Assembly (NCBI RefSeq): GCF_016625195.1
Contig: NZ_JACVUP010000001.1
Location: forward strand, 434,001-498,000
DNA: 64,000 bases
Direction: 5' to 3'
From: Erwinia sp. S63
GTDB taxonomy: Bacteria > Pseudomonadota > Gammaproteobacteria > Enterobacterales > Enterobacteriaceae
Below the pieces are notes generated by a model that was not told the DNA's origin, did not search any database, and worked only from the letters and a program-made list of their open reading frames with translations. Below, piece by piece: positions 27,337 through 35,976 of the stretch. Every line of letters begins with the position of its first letter. Position 1 is the stretch's first letter. Position numbers and translations under genes: made by a program.

Positions 27337-27548
27337 TGAATCCTCTGTTGCATGAAATGGCAGTGAGTGAAACTTTAGTTGCAATGGCGGTATCATGCAT
27401 TGACAAAAAATTAACATAAAGGCCTTTTAGTGCTCAGAAAGGTCTGCATGGCAATGAAATTGAGTGGTTTTTCTGTGGGATTTCAAAGGCTGTCGCTGGA
27501 TTGAAGGGAAGAAACTAAAGTTTCACAAAGTGGGATCGGTGTCGCAAA
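27337..27548. other. Upstream region of the ureide operon
   Basis: Promoter-containing gap upstream of the transporter gene. No operator was recognised. Together with the tandem repeat and the tail to 27714 it makes a 378-base gap without a gene. Confidence 0.5.
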
Positions 27549-27616
27549 GTGAAGGTGATGAAGGTGATGAAGGTGATGAAGGTGATGAAGGTGATGAAGG
27601 TGATGGAGGTGTTGAA
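27549..27616. repeat. 9-base tandem repeat (GGTGATGAA), about seven units
   Basis: Five perfect units run from 27554 to 27598, then two diverged ones (GGTGATGGA and GGTGTTGAA), with a partial unit before them. It could vary in copy number. On the minus strand it reads as His-His-Leu repeats in a frame that overlaps the end of the next gene and is not believed to be coding. Confidence 0.9.
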
Positions 27617-27714
27617 AACGGTACAGGGCAGGGAAGATAACGATGCAGCGATGGCAAAGGAAAGTCACTGGAACCCATCGGATCTCCAGTGACCGGTAAC
27701 TGCGGATGCGCCTG

Positions 27715-28593
27715 TTAACTTTCCTCAATTGGCCTAAGCAGCATCTGATTATTAGCAAAATCGATGATAACAATGTGTTGTTGCAGGAAGTTCTGACCGA
27801 CTAAACCATCCGTCTCCATATGTGTGTAATCCCCTTCAAGCAGAATCGCATCGACATTAAAATCCCCTGGTGTGGCATTTTTAATATGAAGTTGTAAGGC
27901 TTCACAGCGATCATTATCCAGTTCGGCCATGACTTCGATACAGGCAATATTATTAGCTGATTCGTTAACGCGTTGTTTCCACATCATGGAAATTGTCGCG
28001 CCGGTATCCAATACCATTTTATAAGTGTTGTCGTTATTCATTACCTCAATGACGATACCTTCATGGCTGATCGCTAAGGGCAGTGAAAGCCACTGGTTAG
28101 CATTGATATTAAATTCTGAAAGCTGGTGGGCGACAGAAAATAACGAGCGCGGATAATCTATCATCAGCGCTTTTTGTTGAAACAGACCTAAACCAATCAC
28201 CATGTGCTCAGGGCGCTTACCGTCCGGCATCAGCGTCAATCCCCATGGCGCCAGCGAAACACCTCCAGCATTTTCGAAGCTCATGCCATTGACAGAGACA
28301 TGATGGAACATGAATCGGTCATTCATATAAACCTCGCCGGTGAGATCGGTGCTGCGTGCTTTTTCTTTTAGTCTTTTTAACCACGGAACCTGACGCATAA
28401 ACTGCTGGGTAAAATGGAAAGCATACGGTGAACCGGTATCCAGCATAAACTCGCCTTCCTGGCCATTGATATTTAGCGTAGCGATGGGAACGGCACTTTC
28501 ATCCAGTGTAAAAGGGATCTCTATGATTGCTTGCGCTGATGATATGACGTTCAGCGAACAGATGAATATTCCGCAACGTAATAATCCTTTCAT
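27715..28593 (-). CDS. Exported retropepsin-like protein with two DTG motifs
   Basis: 292-residue protein with an N-terminal signal peptide (cleavage near SSAQA, residue 22). Two aspartic-protease signatures are present, LDTGSPYAF at 51-59 and LDTGATISM at 195-203, each followed by a flap-like beta-rich region and a later hydrophobic-Gly block (VIGLG, LVGQNF). This is the two-lobed layout of a pepsin-like fold built from retropepsin-type halves, so the protein could be an active periplasmic protease. The start ATG at 28593 follows AAAGGAAAAATAATAA. The gene is AT-richer than its neighbours and stands alone. Substrate unknown. Confidence 0.75.
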   Translation of the reverse strand: MKGLLRCGIFICSLNVISSAQAIIEIPFTLDESAVPIATLNINGQEGEFMLDTGSPYAFHFTQQFMRQVPWLKRLKEKARSTDLTGEVYMNDRFMFHHVSVNGMSFENAGGVSLAPWGLTLMPDGKRPEHMVIGLGLFQQKALMIDYPRSLFSVAHQLSEFNINANQWLSLPLAISHEGIVIEVMNNDNTYKMVLDTGATISMMWKQRVNESANNIACIEVMAELDNDRCEALQLHIKNATPGDFNVDAILLEGDYTHMETDGLVGQNFLQQHIVIIDFANNQMLLRPIEES

Positions 28594-28700
28594 TTATTAT
28601 TTTTCCTTTAATACGTGTGATTAATTATCGGGCGTCACTCCTGCATAAATGTTTAATTAAAAACCGTGATTGATTTACACCGCATGAAATTATTTTTTTA

Positions 28701-29705
28701 TCAGAAAGTGTTTTTATCGGAATTCTGTGAGCCGAAGCAGGGAATATCCTCAGAAAACCGCGCGGTGCGCGCATCACGCTCATAGCCCTGAGGTTCACAC
28801 AGGAGTTGATAAAGCTCCGGGCGACGACCATGGATCCAGCGGCGTCCGGTAGACATCGCCAGTAACGAAAGATCCAGATCGGCACTCACCAGCGTATCCC
28901 TGAAGGAAGTTGTTTCGTTGACGATGCGGCCATAGGGATCAATCACCATCGCATTGCCGGTTCGTATTTCGCCGTTGTCTAATCCGACGCCATTACTGAA
29001 CAGGACGAAAAGCCCGTTATCGTGCGCACGCGAAGGCAGCCAGCGCATCAACCACGCTCGACCACTGTCGCTTGCCAGAGCGATTTCCAGTGCGGTGGGG
29101 TCGCTTTCTCGGTTTTCCCACAGGTTCAACGGAATGGGTTTCATACCAAAGGGACTGCGTGAATGGGTGCCACCTGTCTGATGCGGGGCAATCAGAATAT
29201 CGGCTCCCATCAGCGCGGTAATGCGGACGTTATCGGTTAAATTGTTATCCCAGCAGATCAGTATCCCTGCTTTCACGCCCCATGGCGTGTCAAACACGGT
29301 GAATTCATTTCCCTGAGCAATACCAGCGTGTTCGAAGGCATGAATTTTACGATGCACATGGCGTTGACCATCCGGCATGCAGACCGCATAGGCATTGTAG
29401 AGCAGGCCATTGTCATGCTTTTCGATGTAGCCAGCGCCAATCGCCATCTGATGCTTTTCCGCCAGACGGGCGATGCGTGCCAGTGACGGGCTGTCTTGCG
29501 TGCGCTCGGCCAGGGCTTCGACCTCTGCAATCGGCAGATCCGGCACGTGCCAGTAACCGGTGATGCACATTTCAGGAAAGGCTAAAATTTTGACTTCTTC
29601 TTGTACGGCCTGCGCGATAAAGCGCTCCATCACGGAAAGATTATAAGCTTTGTCGCTGGCGCGATGGCAAAACTGCACGGTGGCAACGCGAAGTGAATGT
29701 TCCAT
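28701..29705 (-). CDS. Nitrilase-superfamily carbon-nitrogen hydrolase
   Basis: 334-residue cytoplasmic hydrolase. The catalytic triad of the superfamily is visible: Glu45 in LAFPEMC, Lys120 in HRKIHAF and Cys151 in GILICWDNN. These enzymes hydrolyse amides, nitriles or N-carbamoyl groups. It is leftward and divergent from a LysR regulator 93 bases away. The nearby allD/allE genes make an N-carbamoyl or ureido substrate possible, but it is not in their operon. The C-terminal tail (about 290-334) is polar and probably variable. Confidence 0.85.
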   Translation of the reverse strand: MEHSLRVATVQFCHRASDKAYNLSVMERFIAQAVQEEVKILAFPEMCITGYWHVPDLPIAEVEALAERTQDSPSLARIARLAEKHQMAIGAGYIEKHDNGLLYNAYAVCMPDGQRHVHRKIHAFEHAGIAQGNEFTVFDTPWGVKAGILICWDNNLTDNVRITALMGADILIAPHQTGGTHSRSPFGMKPIPLNLWENRESDPTALEIALASDSGRAWLMRWLPSRAHDNGLFVLFSNGVGLDNGEIRTGNAMVIDPYGRIVNETTSFRDTLVSADLDLSLLAMSTGRRWIHGRRPELYQLLCEPQGYERDARTARFSEDIPCFGSQNSDKNTF

Positions 29706-29798
29706 GGTGTATCTCCAAAGTGGACCAGGTCGCTATTTCACCAGAAGTAAATCCACCGTGTATAATCACAACTTCTCCCACTTTGATAACCGATTGGA

Positions 29799-30674
29799 AT
29801 GGATATTAAACTGTTACGCGCCTTTGTGACGCTGGCGCAAGAAGGCACCTACCACGCGGCGGCCAATACGCTTTGCATCACCCAGCCCGCACTCTCGAAA
29901 CAGATCCAGACACTGGAGCACCTTTCTGGTGTGACGCTATTCCAGCGCGGACGGCATGGCGCGCGGTTAACGGTGGCGGGAGATCAATTGTTAGCGGCTG
30001 CCAGCGAGGCAGTGGAACGCTATGCGGATTTTTTCGCTAACGTGACGGCGGTCCAAAGAGGAGATTCAGGAAAACTCACCCTGGGTTTTGGCATCTCTTC
30101 TTTCCGTTTTGCTCCCGAGCGCGTCGCCGCCTTTCGCGTTCGTTATCCCGGCGTACAGGTCTCGCTCAACGATATGCCTTCGGCGGTTCAGATCCAACTG
30201 CTTGCTGAAGGACGATTGCAAGTGGGGTTTGTGCGCTTACCGGTGCCTGAACCATTGCAAAGTCAGAGTCTGGATACGGAAAAATTGGTGCTGGCGGTAG
30301 CCGCTGATCATTTGTTAAGTCCTGTAGAAACCACGCAGCTTATTGAAAATCATCAACTCTTACAGTTAGCACCTCAGAGGGGGGAAGGGCTAACTGCGCA
30401 GGCCGATCAGTTCCTGAACGCAAGAAACCTCACGCCGCGCACCGTGTCGGCTGCTGATGATATTCAGACGTTACTGGCGCTGGTGGCGGCCGGTGATGGT
30501 GTGGCGCTACTGCCGGCGAGTGTGAAACACATCCTGCCTGTTGGCGTCAGGCTACTGCTGTTGGAGGGTGAACATACCCAATGGCAAACCGGTTTGGCGT
30601 GGAATGCCGAGATCAAGGATCCGCTAAGAGATAAGTTTTTAGCGATTGTAATAGGGGATGGCCAGATAAGTTAA
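29799..30674 (+). CDS. LysR-family regulator
   Basis: 291 residues: winged helix-turn-helix at 1-60 (MDIKLLRAFVTLAQEG, then the recognition helix in NTLCITQPALSKQIQTLE) and a periplasmic-binding-like effector domain from about 90. It is divergent from the nitrilase-family gene, the usual arrangement in which a LysR protein controls its neighbour and itself from the shared gap. The inducer is unknown. Confidence 0.88.
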   Translation: MDIKLLRAFVTLAQEGTYHAAANTLCITQPALSKQIQTLEHLSGVTLFQRGRHGARLTVAGDQLLAAASEAVERYADFFANVTAVQRGDSGKLTLGFGISSFRFAPERVAAFRVRYPGVQVSLNDMPSAVQIQLLAEGRLQVGFVRLPVPEPLQSQSLDTEKLVLAVAADHLLSPVETTQLIENHQLLQLAPQRGEGLTAQADQFLNARNLTPRTVSAADDIQTLLALVAAGDGVALLPASVKHILPVGVRLLLLEGEHTQWQTGLAWNAEIKDPLRDKFLAIVIGDGQIS

Positions 30675-30694
30675 CGATGTGGCTGTTTTCAAGA

Positions 30695-30725
30695 CAAAAA
30701 AAAAGCCTGAACTTTCGTTCAGGCT
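30695..30725 (-). terminator. Terminator of tRNA-Ser
   Basis: On the minus strand AGCCTGAAC, loop GAAA, GTTCAGGCT, then nine T residues. It starts 12 bases after the tRNA CCA end. The same stem lies after the convergent LysR gene but has only TCTTCTT on that side. Confidence 0.93.
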
Positions 30726-30737
30726 CTTCTTCAAAGA

Positions 30738-30825
30738 TGGCGGTGAGAGAGGGGTTCGAACCCTCGATACGTTGCCGTATACACACTTTCCAGGCGTGCT
30801 CCTTCAGCCACTCGGACACCTCACC
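30738..30825 (-). tRNA. serX: tRNA-Ser (anticodon GGA)
   Basis: 88-base class II tRNA, with sequence and length as in E. coli tRNA-Ser(GGA), including an encoded CCA at 30738-30740 (complement). The 5' half GGTGAGGTGTCCGAGTGG pairs with CTCTCACC at the 3' end, the anticodon loop carries GGA, and the variable arm is long. It reads UCC/UCU codons. The E. coli genome has two such genes (serW, serX); the symbol chosen is by product, not proven orthology. Confidence 0.97.
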
Positions 30826-30862
30826 AAATTTTTTGCTAACCGCACTGGGTCAACGGGGCGCT

Positions 30863-30891
30863 ACTATAGGGAGTTACCTGAAAACGGTCAA
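30863..30891 (-). promoter_or_regulatory. Sigma-70 promoter of tRNA-Ser
   Basis: On the minus strand TTGACC, a 17-base spacer, TATAGT, then a GCGCCCC discriminator, the GC-rich start typical of stable-RNA promoters under stringent control. It lies about 30 bases before the mature tRNA. Confidence 0.85.
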
Positions 30892-30998
30892 GCCCTATTT
30901 TCTCCTTTTGTTCTATCCGCTTAAGCTCTGTGCAGCTTGCTGCATCTCTCACCGAACTGCGTGTTCTGTCATCAAATTATTCCTTCTCTGCCACAAAA

Positions 30999-31027
30999 GT
31001 GTCACCAGACTGTCGCAGACTTGTCTG
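30999..31027 (+). promoter_or_regulatory. Pho box of phoA
   Basis: Three 7-base units spaced by four bases: GTGTCAC, CTGTCGC, TTGTCTG. This is the 11-base period of PhoB sites (consensus CTGTCAT-N4-CTGTCAT). A TATATT at 31042-31047 can serve as -10. It lies 42 bases before the phoA start. Confidence 0.8.
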
Positions 31028-31068
31028 CGGAAACATTTGGTTATATTTACTGATAAGGATGCTTATAA

Positions 31069-32475
31069 ATGAAACACATACCTCTTTTCACGGTTTCTCT
31101 GCTGGCTTCATTAATTGCGTCGCCAGCAGTGGCAGAGTCAACAACTTATACCCGTGCCGCCACCGGTGATATCACCGAACACGGTGGCGCACGCCGCCTC
31201 AGCAGCGACCAGACGGAAGCGTTGAAAGCCTCACTCGTTAATACCACGGCCAAAAACGTCATCTTATTGATCGGCGATGGCATGGGTGACTCGGAAATCA
31301 CCGCCGCACGAAACCAGGCGATGGGCGCGGGTGGTTTCTTCCCGGGCATTGATGCGCTGCCGTTAACCGGTCAGTACACCCACTACTCATTAGACAAGAA
31401 AACCCACAAACCGAATTACGTCACGGATTCGGCTGCCTCCGCGACCGCCTGGGCAACGGGCACCAAATCCTACAACGGCGCCATCGGTGTAGACGTCAAC
31501 GGCAAGGATCAGGCCACCATTCTGGAGCTGGCAAAAGCTGCCGGCAAAGCCACCGGTAACGTCTCCACTGCAGAATTGCAGGATGCCACGCCTGCTGCTT
31601 TGATGGCGCATGTCACGTCGCGTAAATGTTATGGCCCGGAGAAAACCAGCGAGCTGTGTCCAACCAATGCGCTGGAGCAGGGCGGTAAAGGGTCTATCAG
31701 CGAGCAGATGCTGAAAACCCGTCCAGATGTTACCCTCGGCGGCGGTGCGAAATCGTTCTCTGAAAGCGCCAAAGCGGGTGAGTACCAGGGCAAAACCCTG
31801 CGCGAACAGGCTCAGGCGCTGGGCTTCCAGCTGGTCGATAACCTTGATGGCATGAATGCAATTAAACAGGCCGATCAGACGAAACCGGTGCTGGGGCTGT
31901 TCTCCGATGGCAATATGCCGGTTCGCTGGCAGGGGCCGAAAGCCAGCTATCACGGCAATATCGATAAACCCGTCGTGACCTGTGAAGTCAATAAAGATCG
32001 CCCGGCATCAGCGCCGACGCTGGCGCAGATGACCAAAAAGGCGATTGATTTGCTGAGCACCAATGAGAAAGGTTTCTTCCTGCAGGTGGAAGGCGCGTCA
32101 ATTGATAAGCAGGATCACGCGGCGAATCCGTGCGGCCAGATTGGCGAAACGGTGGATCTGGATGAGGCCGTGCAGCAGGCGCTGGCCTTTGCGCGTGAAC
32201 ACGGTGACACGCTGGTGGTGGTGACGGCTGACCATGCGCACAGTAGCCAGATTATTGAGAATGGCAGCAAAGCGCCTGGCCTGACGCAGGCAGTAAACAC
32301 CAAAGATGGTGCGGTCATGACCATCAGTTATGGTAACTCTGAAGAGGATTCTCAGGGACATACCGGCACACAGCTGCGCATCGCGGCCTATGGGCCTTAT
32401 GCCGCTAACGTGGTGGGCCTGACCGATCAGACGGACTTGTTCTTTACACTGAAGGATGCAATGGGCATCAAGTAA
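31069..32475 (+). CDS. phoA: Alkaline phosphatase
   Basis: Periplasmic phosphomonoesterase induced by phosphate starvation. The 468 residues begin with a Sec signal peptide (cleavage near AVA-ES, residue 22). The active-site serine is in [13 protein letters not shown] (about 120-132), the metal ligands are in [10 protein letters not shown] and TADHAHSS, and four cysteines ([21 protein letters not shown]) can form the two disulfides known from E. coli. AAGGATG precedes the ATG. Expression fits the Pho box upstream. It is followed by its own terminator. Confidence 0.98.
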   Translation: MKHIPLFTVSLLASLIASPAVAESTTYTRAATGDITEHGGARRLSSDQTEALKASLVNTTAKNVILLIGDGMGDSEITAARNQAMGAGGFFPGIDALPLTGQYTHYSLDKKTHKPNYVTDSAASATAWATGTKSYNGAIGVDVNGKDQATILELAKAAGKATGNVSTAELQDATPAALMAHVTSRKCYGPEKTSELCPTNALEQGGKGSISEQMLKTRPDVTLGGGAKSFSESAKAGEYQGKTLREQAQALGFQLVDNLDGMNAIKQADQTKPVLGLFSDGNMPVRWQGPKASYHGNIDKPVVTCEVNKDRPASAPTLAQMTKKAIDLLSTNEKGFFLQVEGASIDKQDHAANPCGQIGETVDLDEAVQQALAFAREHGDTLVVVTADHAHSSQIIENGSKAPGLTQAVNTKDGAVMTISYGNSEEDSQGHTGTQLRIAAYGPYAANVVGLTDQTDLFFTLKDAMGIK

Positions 32476-32496
32476 TCACTCCCGGCAGCAACGAGA

Positions 32497-32522
32497 ATCC
32501 CCGCAACAGCGGGGATTTTTTT
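32497..32522 (+). terminator. Rho-independent terminator of phoA
   Basis: ATCCCCGC, loop AACA, GCGGGGAT, six T residues. It starts 21 bases after the stop. Confidence 0.93.
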
Positions 32523-32541
32523 GGCTGCAGAGAAGGGCAGA

Positions 32542-33552
32542 TTACAGTCCGCGCTGTGCCATCAAACGTGCTAAATCCACCAGACGATTTGAGAAGCCCC
32601 ACTCGTTATCGTACCAGGCGAGGATTTTCACCAGGTTGCCTCCAATCACCAGGGTAGAGAGCCCATCAATGATTGATGAACGATGGTCGCCCTGATAGTC
32701 GCTGGAGACCAGTGGTTCATCGCTGTATCCCAGAATGCCTTTTAAGGGGCCTTCAGCGGCGGCGGCTTTAAACGCGTCGTTGACTTCTTCTGCCGTCACA
32801 TCACGTTTCAGCGTCACGGTGAGATCCACAATCGACACCACTGGCACCGGCACGCGCAGTGAATACCCCGTCAGACGGCCATCCAGTTCCGGGATCACAC
32901 GACCCAACGCTTTCGCCGCACCGCTGGAGTAAGGCACAATCGACAGGGCGGCGGCACGCGCACCGCGCAGATCTTTCTCCGGCTGATCGTGCAGCACCTG
33001 GCTATTGGTGTAAGCATGGGTGGTGTTCATCAAGCCATGTTCAATGCCGAATGCCTGATGCAATACCTGCGCGGCGGGCGCCAGACCGTTAGTGGTACAA
33101 CTGCCGTTACTCACCACGAAATGCTGCTGGGGATCGTAACGCTGGTCGTTCACACCCAGCACAATCGTCAAATCATCGTTTTTACCGGGGGCAGAGATGA
33201 TCACCCGTTTTGCGCCACCGTGCGTGATATGCACTGCCGCTTTCTCGCGCTCGGTGAAGAAGCCAGTAGCTTCAATCACAATATCAACACCCACGTCATG
33301 CCAGCGGATATTGGCCGGGTCGCGCTCGCTGAACACTCGCACCGGCTTACCATCGATGCGCAGCTCACCTTCACCAGCTTCAACTTCCGCGGGAAGTCTG
33401 CCCAGCAATGAATCGTGTTTAAGCAGATGCGCCAGCGTTTTACTGTCGGTGAGATCGTTAATCGCCACAATCTCAATATCGTTGCTGCCCAGTGCGGCGC
33501 GGAACACGTTACGTCCGATACGGCCAAAGCCGTTAATGCCAATCTTAATCAT
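32542..33552 (-). CDS. Type I glyceraldehyde-3-phosphate dehydrogenase, accessory paralogue
   Basis: 336-residue GAPDH: Rossmann start IKIGINGFGRIGRNVFRAA, Asp33 in INDLTD suited to NAD binding, catalytic Cys152 in SCTTNGLAP and His179 in THAYTNSQ. Most GAPDHs have a second Cys where Gly156 stands. The sequence differs from E. coli GapA and Epd, so this is an additional copy rather than the main glycolytic enzyme. The start at 33552 is favoured over the ATG three bases earlier because it lies six bases after GGAG. It follows a GlxA-type regulator gene by 78 bases on the same strand, so the two may be co-regulated. Confidence 0.9.
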   Translation of the reverse strand: MIKIGINGFGRIGRNVFRAALGSNDIEIVAINDLTDSKTLAHLLKHDSLLGRLPAEVEAGEGELRIDGKPVRVFSERDPANIRWHDVGVDIVIEATGFFTEREKAAVHITHGGAKRVIISAPGKNDDLTIVLGVNDQRYDPQQHFVVSNGSCTTNGLAPAAQVLHQAFGIEHGLMNTTHAYTNSQVLHDQPEKDLRGARAAALSIVPYSSGAAKALGRVIPELDGRLTGYSLRVPVPVVSIVDLTVTLKRDVTAEEVNDAFKAAAAEGPLKGILGYSDEPLVSSDYQGDHRSSIIDGLSTLVIGGNLVKILAWYDNEWGFSNRLVDLARLMAQRGL

Positions 33553-33630
33553 CATTGACTCCTTATCCGAAGTGGTTGCAGTCAATGTAGGACGACGCGC
33601 GATTGGCGTAAATGACAAAAAAGGATCACT

Positions 33631-34608
33631 TTACGCCATTTTGCGGCAGTGAAAGCGCTGACGATATTCACCCGGCGTGAGATGCAACTGGCGCTCAAAA
33701 CTGCGGCGCAAATTGATGCTGCTGCCAAACCCGGTGTCGATGGCGATGCGTTCCAGCGTCGCTCGACTCTGCTCCAGCTGTTCGCGTGCGGCGGCAAGTC
33801 GCGCTTCTGCGACATAACGCGCCGGTGATGCGCCGGTTTCACGGGTAAAGACGCGGGTGAAATTGCGTGGGCTCATGGCGACACGTTCGGCTAATTTCTC
33901 AACGGACAGATCTTGCGCCAGATTCGCACGGATCCAGCTTTGCAAATCGTGAATCGGACCGGTGCTGGTTTGCTGTAACTGATAGCGGCTGAACTGCATC
34001 TGTCCGCCGGGGCGACGCAAATACATCACCATATCCTGAGCGATATCGCGTGCCACGCTGAAACCGAAATCCTCCTCAACCAGCGCCAGCGTGAGATCAA
34101 AGCCGGAACTCACGCCACCGGAAGTCCAGATTGGGCCATCCTGAATATACAGCGGACCACTTTCCACCTGAACACGGGGGAAGCGGGTTTGCAGGGTTTC
34201 CAGCAGACGCCAATGTGATGTGGCGCGGCGTCCGTCGAGCAAACCGGCTTCGGCGAGCAGCATCGCACCGCCACAAATTGACACCACACGCCGAGCCTGC
34301 GGAGCCGCCAGCCTGATGAAATCCACCACCATATTGCCCTCTTCAACGCTGTCACCGCGTCCGGTAATCATGATGGTGTCCCAGGCGGCGCGGGGATCTA
34401 ATTCGGCCAGCTTCAGGTCAGCCAGCAGGTTGAGGCCCGACTGACCATGGATCACCTGATGCGGCTGCGTGGTGGCGATACTGACGCGATAACGTGGCTG
34501 ATCAACGCCAACGGGCAGGTGCAGGTTGGCGTGCATCAGGATGTCGGCAATACCGGCGGCTTCAAATAACATGCCGCCATCGGGGACGATAACGAGAAAG
34601 TGCTTCAT
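33631..34608 (-). CDS. GlxA/FtrA-type AraC regulator with a DJ-1/PfpI domain
   Basis: 325 residues. The N-terminal DJ-1/PfpI-like domain (about 1-190) has SICGGAMLLAEAGLLDGRRATSHW; the C-terminal AraC domain (about 225-320) has two helix-turn-helix units, LSVEKLAERVAMSPRNFTRVF and LERIAIDTGFGSSINLRRSF. Regulators of this type respond to small metabolites through the first domain. The accessory GAPDH directly downstream is the obvious target, by inference. Confidence 0.87.
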   Translation of the reverse strand: MKHFLVIVPDGGMLFEAAGIADILMHANLHLPVGVDQPRYRVSIATTQPHQVIHGQSGLNLLADLKLAELDPRAAWDTIMITGRGDSVEEGNMVVDFIRLAAPQARRVVSICGGAMLLAEAGLLDGRRATSHWRLLETLQTRFPRVQVESGPLYIQDGPIWTSGGVSSGFDLTLALVEEDFGFSVARDIAQDMVMYLRRPGGQMQFSRYQLQQTSTGPIHDLQSWIRANLAQDLSVEKLAERVAMSPRNFTRVFTRETGASPARYVAEARLAAAREQLEQSRATLERIAIDTGFGSSINLRRSFERQLHLTPGEYRQRFHCRKMA

Positions 34609-34659
34609 GGCGTAAAATGCTCATCGTGGCAAAATAAGCCAGATTATCGCACGGCGCCG

Positions 34660-35682
34660 TTATTTTTGCTGGTAATACGGTCCCTGGGTGATCGAATTGC
34701 GCAGCACCAGTCGGCCCGGCATCAGTGGCTGCGCCGTAACGCTTTCACCATCCAGCATTTTAGACAGTTGCGTTAACGCGCTCGACACCATTTCAGCAAC
34801 CGGAACATGCACCGTGGTTAACGCCGGCAGGAGATAGGGCGCTACCGGGATATCATCAAAGCCCAGTAAGGAGACGTCATGCGGGATGCGCAAACCTGCG
34901 TTGTGCAAAGCGCAGGCAGCGCCAATCGCCATATCATCATTGCTGGCGACAATCGCGGAAAATCTGACTTTACGACGTAACAGTGCTTCAACCGCCAGTT
35001 GCCCACTGGCGCTGGTCCAGCAGCCGTCCAGCATCAGGTTTTCGTCGTATTCAATGCCATTGTCCATCAACGATGAAATATAGCCTTTCAGGCGACTTAA
35101 TCCGGTATGAGAACTGCCCATTCCTTTGATAAAAGCGATCTCGCGGTGCCCCTGAGCAATCAAATGACTCACAGCGTTGAGGGTGTCATTTTCGTGGTCA
35201 GCACACACCGAATATTGCGGATGCTGCTTCAAACGGCGGTTTAACACGATTAACGGCTTACTCATACCAGGAATAAGGGCATCAATATCTTCCACGCTTA
35301 AATAGCGCGGGTAGATAATCACGGCATCGCAAAAGCTATCGATTAAAAAGTTTATGGCCTCGCGCTCTTGCTGCGCATTGTGTTTACCATCGCCCAGCAC
35401 CAGTTGTGAACCGAGTTTTTCCGTCATGGTCGCGGCCTGGAATAACAGCTCGGTAAAAAAGGGACCATTGTAAAGCGTATTGGGTACCATCAGACCAATA
35501 CTGTGCGAACGGTTGGTCGCAAGGCTTCGTGCCAGCAGATTAGGACGGTAATCCATCTCATCTATGGCCAGCATCACCCGATCGCGCACCGTTTTAGACA
35601 CATAAGCATGGCCAGCCAGCACCCGTGACACCGTGGCTTTTGACACACCTGCGCGTTTTGCGACATCAAGCATTGTCGTCAT
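34660..35682 (-). CDS. LacI-family repressor, AscG-like
   Basis: 340 residues. The helix-turn-helix (MTTMLDVAKRAGVSKATVSRVLAGHAYVS) and the sugar-binding body follow E. coli AscG closely, e.g. SLLGFDDIPVAPYLLPALTTV. AscG represses beta-glucoside genes. It is divergent from the cellobiose PTS operon, and the gap holds three TGAAACCGGTTTCA-like sites, so it very likely represses that operon and itself. The gene ends QGPYYQQK. Confidence 0.9.
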   Translation of the reverse strand: MTTMLDVAKRAGVSKATVSRVLAGHAYVSKTVRDRVMLAIDEMDYRPNLLARSLATNRSHSIGLMVPNTLYNGPFFTELLFQAATMTEKLGSQLVLGDGKHNAQQEREAINFLIDSFCDAVIIYPRYLSVEDIDALIPGMSKPLIVLNRRLKQHPQYSVCADHENDTLNAVSHLIAQGHREIAFIKGMGSSHTGLSRLKGYISSLMDNGIEYDENLMLDGCWTSASGQLAVEALLRRKVRFSAIVASNDDMAIGAACALHNAGLRIPHDVSLLGFDDIPVAPYLLPALTTVHVPVAEMVSSALTQLSKMLDGESVTAQPLMPGRLVLRNSITQGPYYQQK

Positions 35683-35780
35683 TTATCTTCCTTCTCAGCG
35701 TTCTCGCGCATTGTAGCGCAAAAGCTCAATCTGAAAACTGCAGAGTGAGGCTCTTCTAACCGATAACGTTTTTTCTCATT

Positions 35781-35930
35781 ATCATCCGGTTTCATCACAT
35801 ATTTAAAAGGCTAACATAAAAATAATATGAAACCGGTCTCAGATTAATCATATTTTCACTCTTTAAATAAGGTTTAACGGTTTGAGTTATGGATCACAAA
35901 AAGAACAAATTGAATCTGTAACCGGTTGCA
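35781..35930. promoter_or_regulatory. Three AscG-type operators between the repressor and celA
   Basis: TGAAACCGGATGAT on the minus strand (35781-35794), TGAAACCGGTCTCA (35828-35841) and TGTAACCGGTTGCA (35917-35930). Against TGAAACCGGTTTCA, the AscG consensus as I recall it, they match 9-10, 13 and 12 of 14 positions and all share the ACCGG core. They account for the 294-base divergent gap. Confidence 0.75.
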
Positions 35931-35976
35931 GAAGCGATTCTCAGCGCGTAATTATTTAAAAAAAACGGAGGGTATC

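Noticed and set aside
27549..27616. Possible CRISPR array
   Set aside because: The unit is nine bases with no spacers, so it is a simple tandem repeat.
27483..27773. Minus-strand frame with His-His-Leu repeats
   Set aside because: It arises from the 9-base tandem array and overlaps the end of the DTG protein gene on the same strand in another frame; there is no ribosome site.
30738..30825. tRNA-Ser as an attachment site of an integrated element
   Set aside because: No integrase gene and no repeat of the tRNA 3' end were seen on either side; the neighbours are ordinary chromosomal genes.
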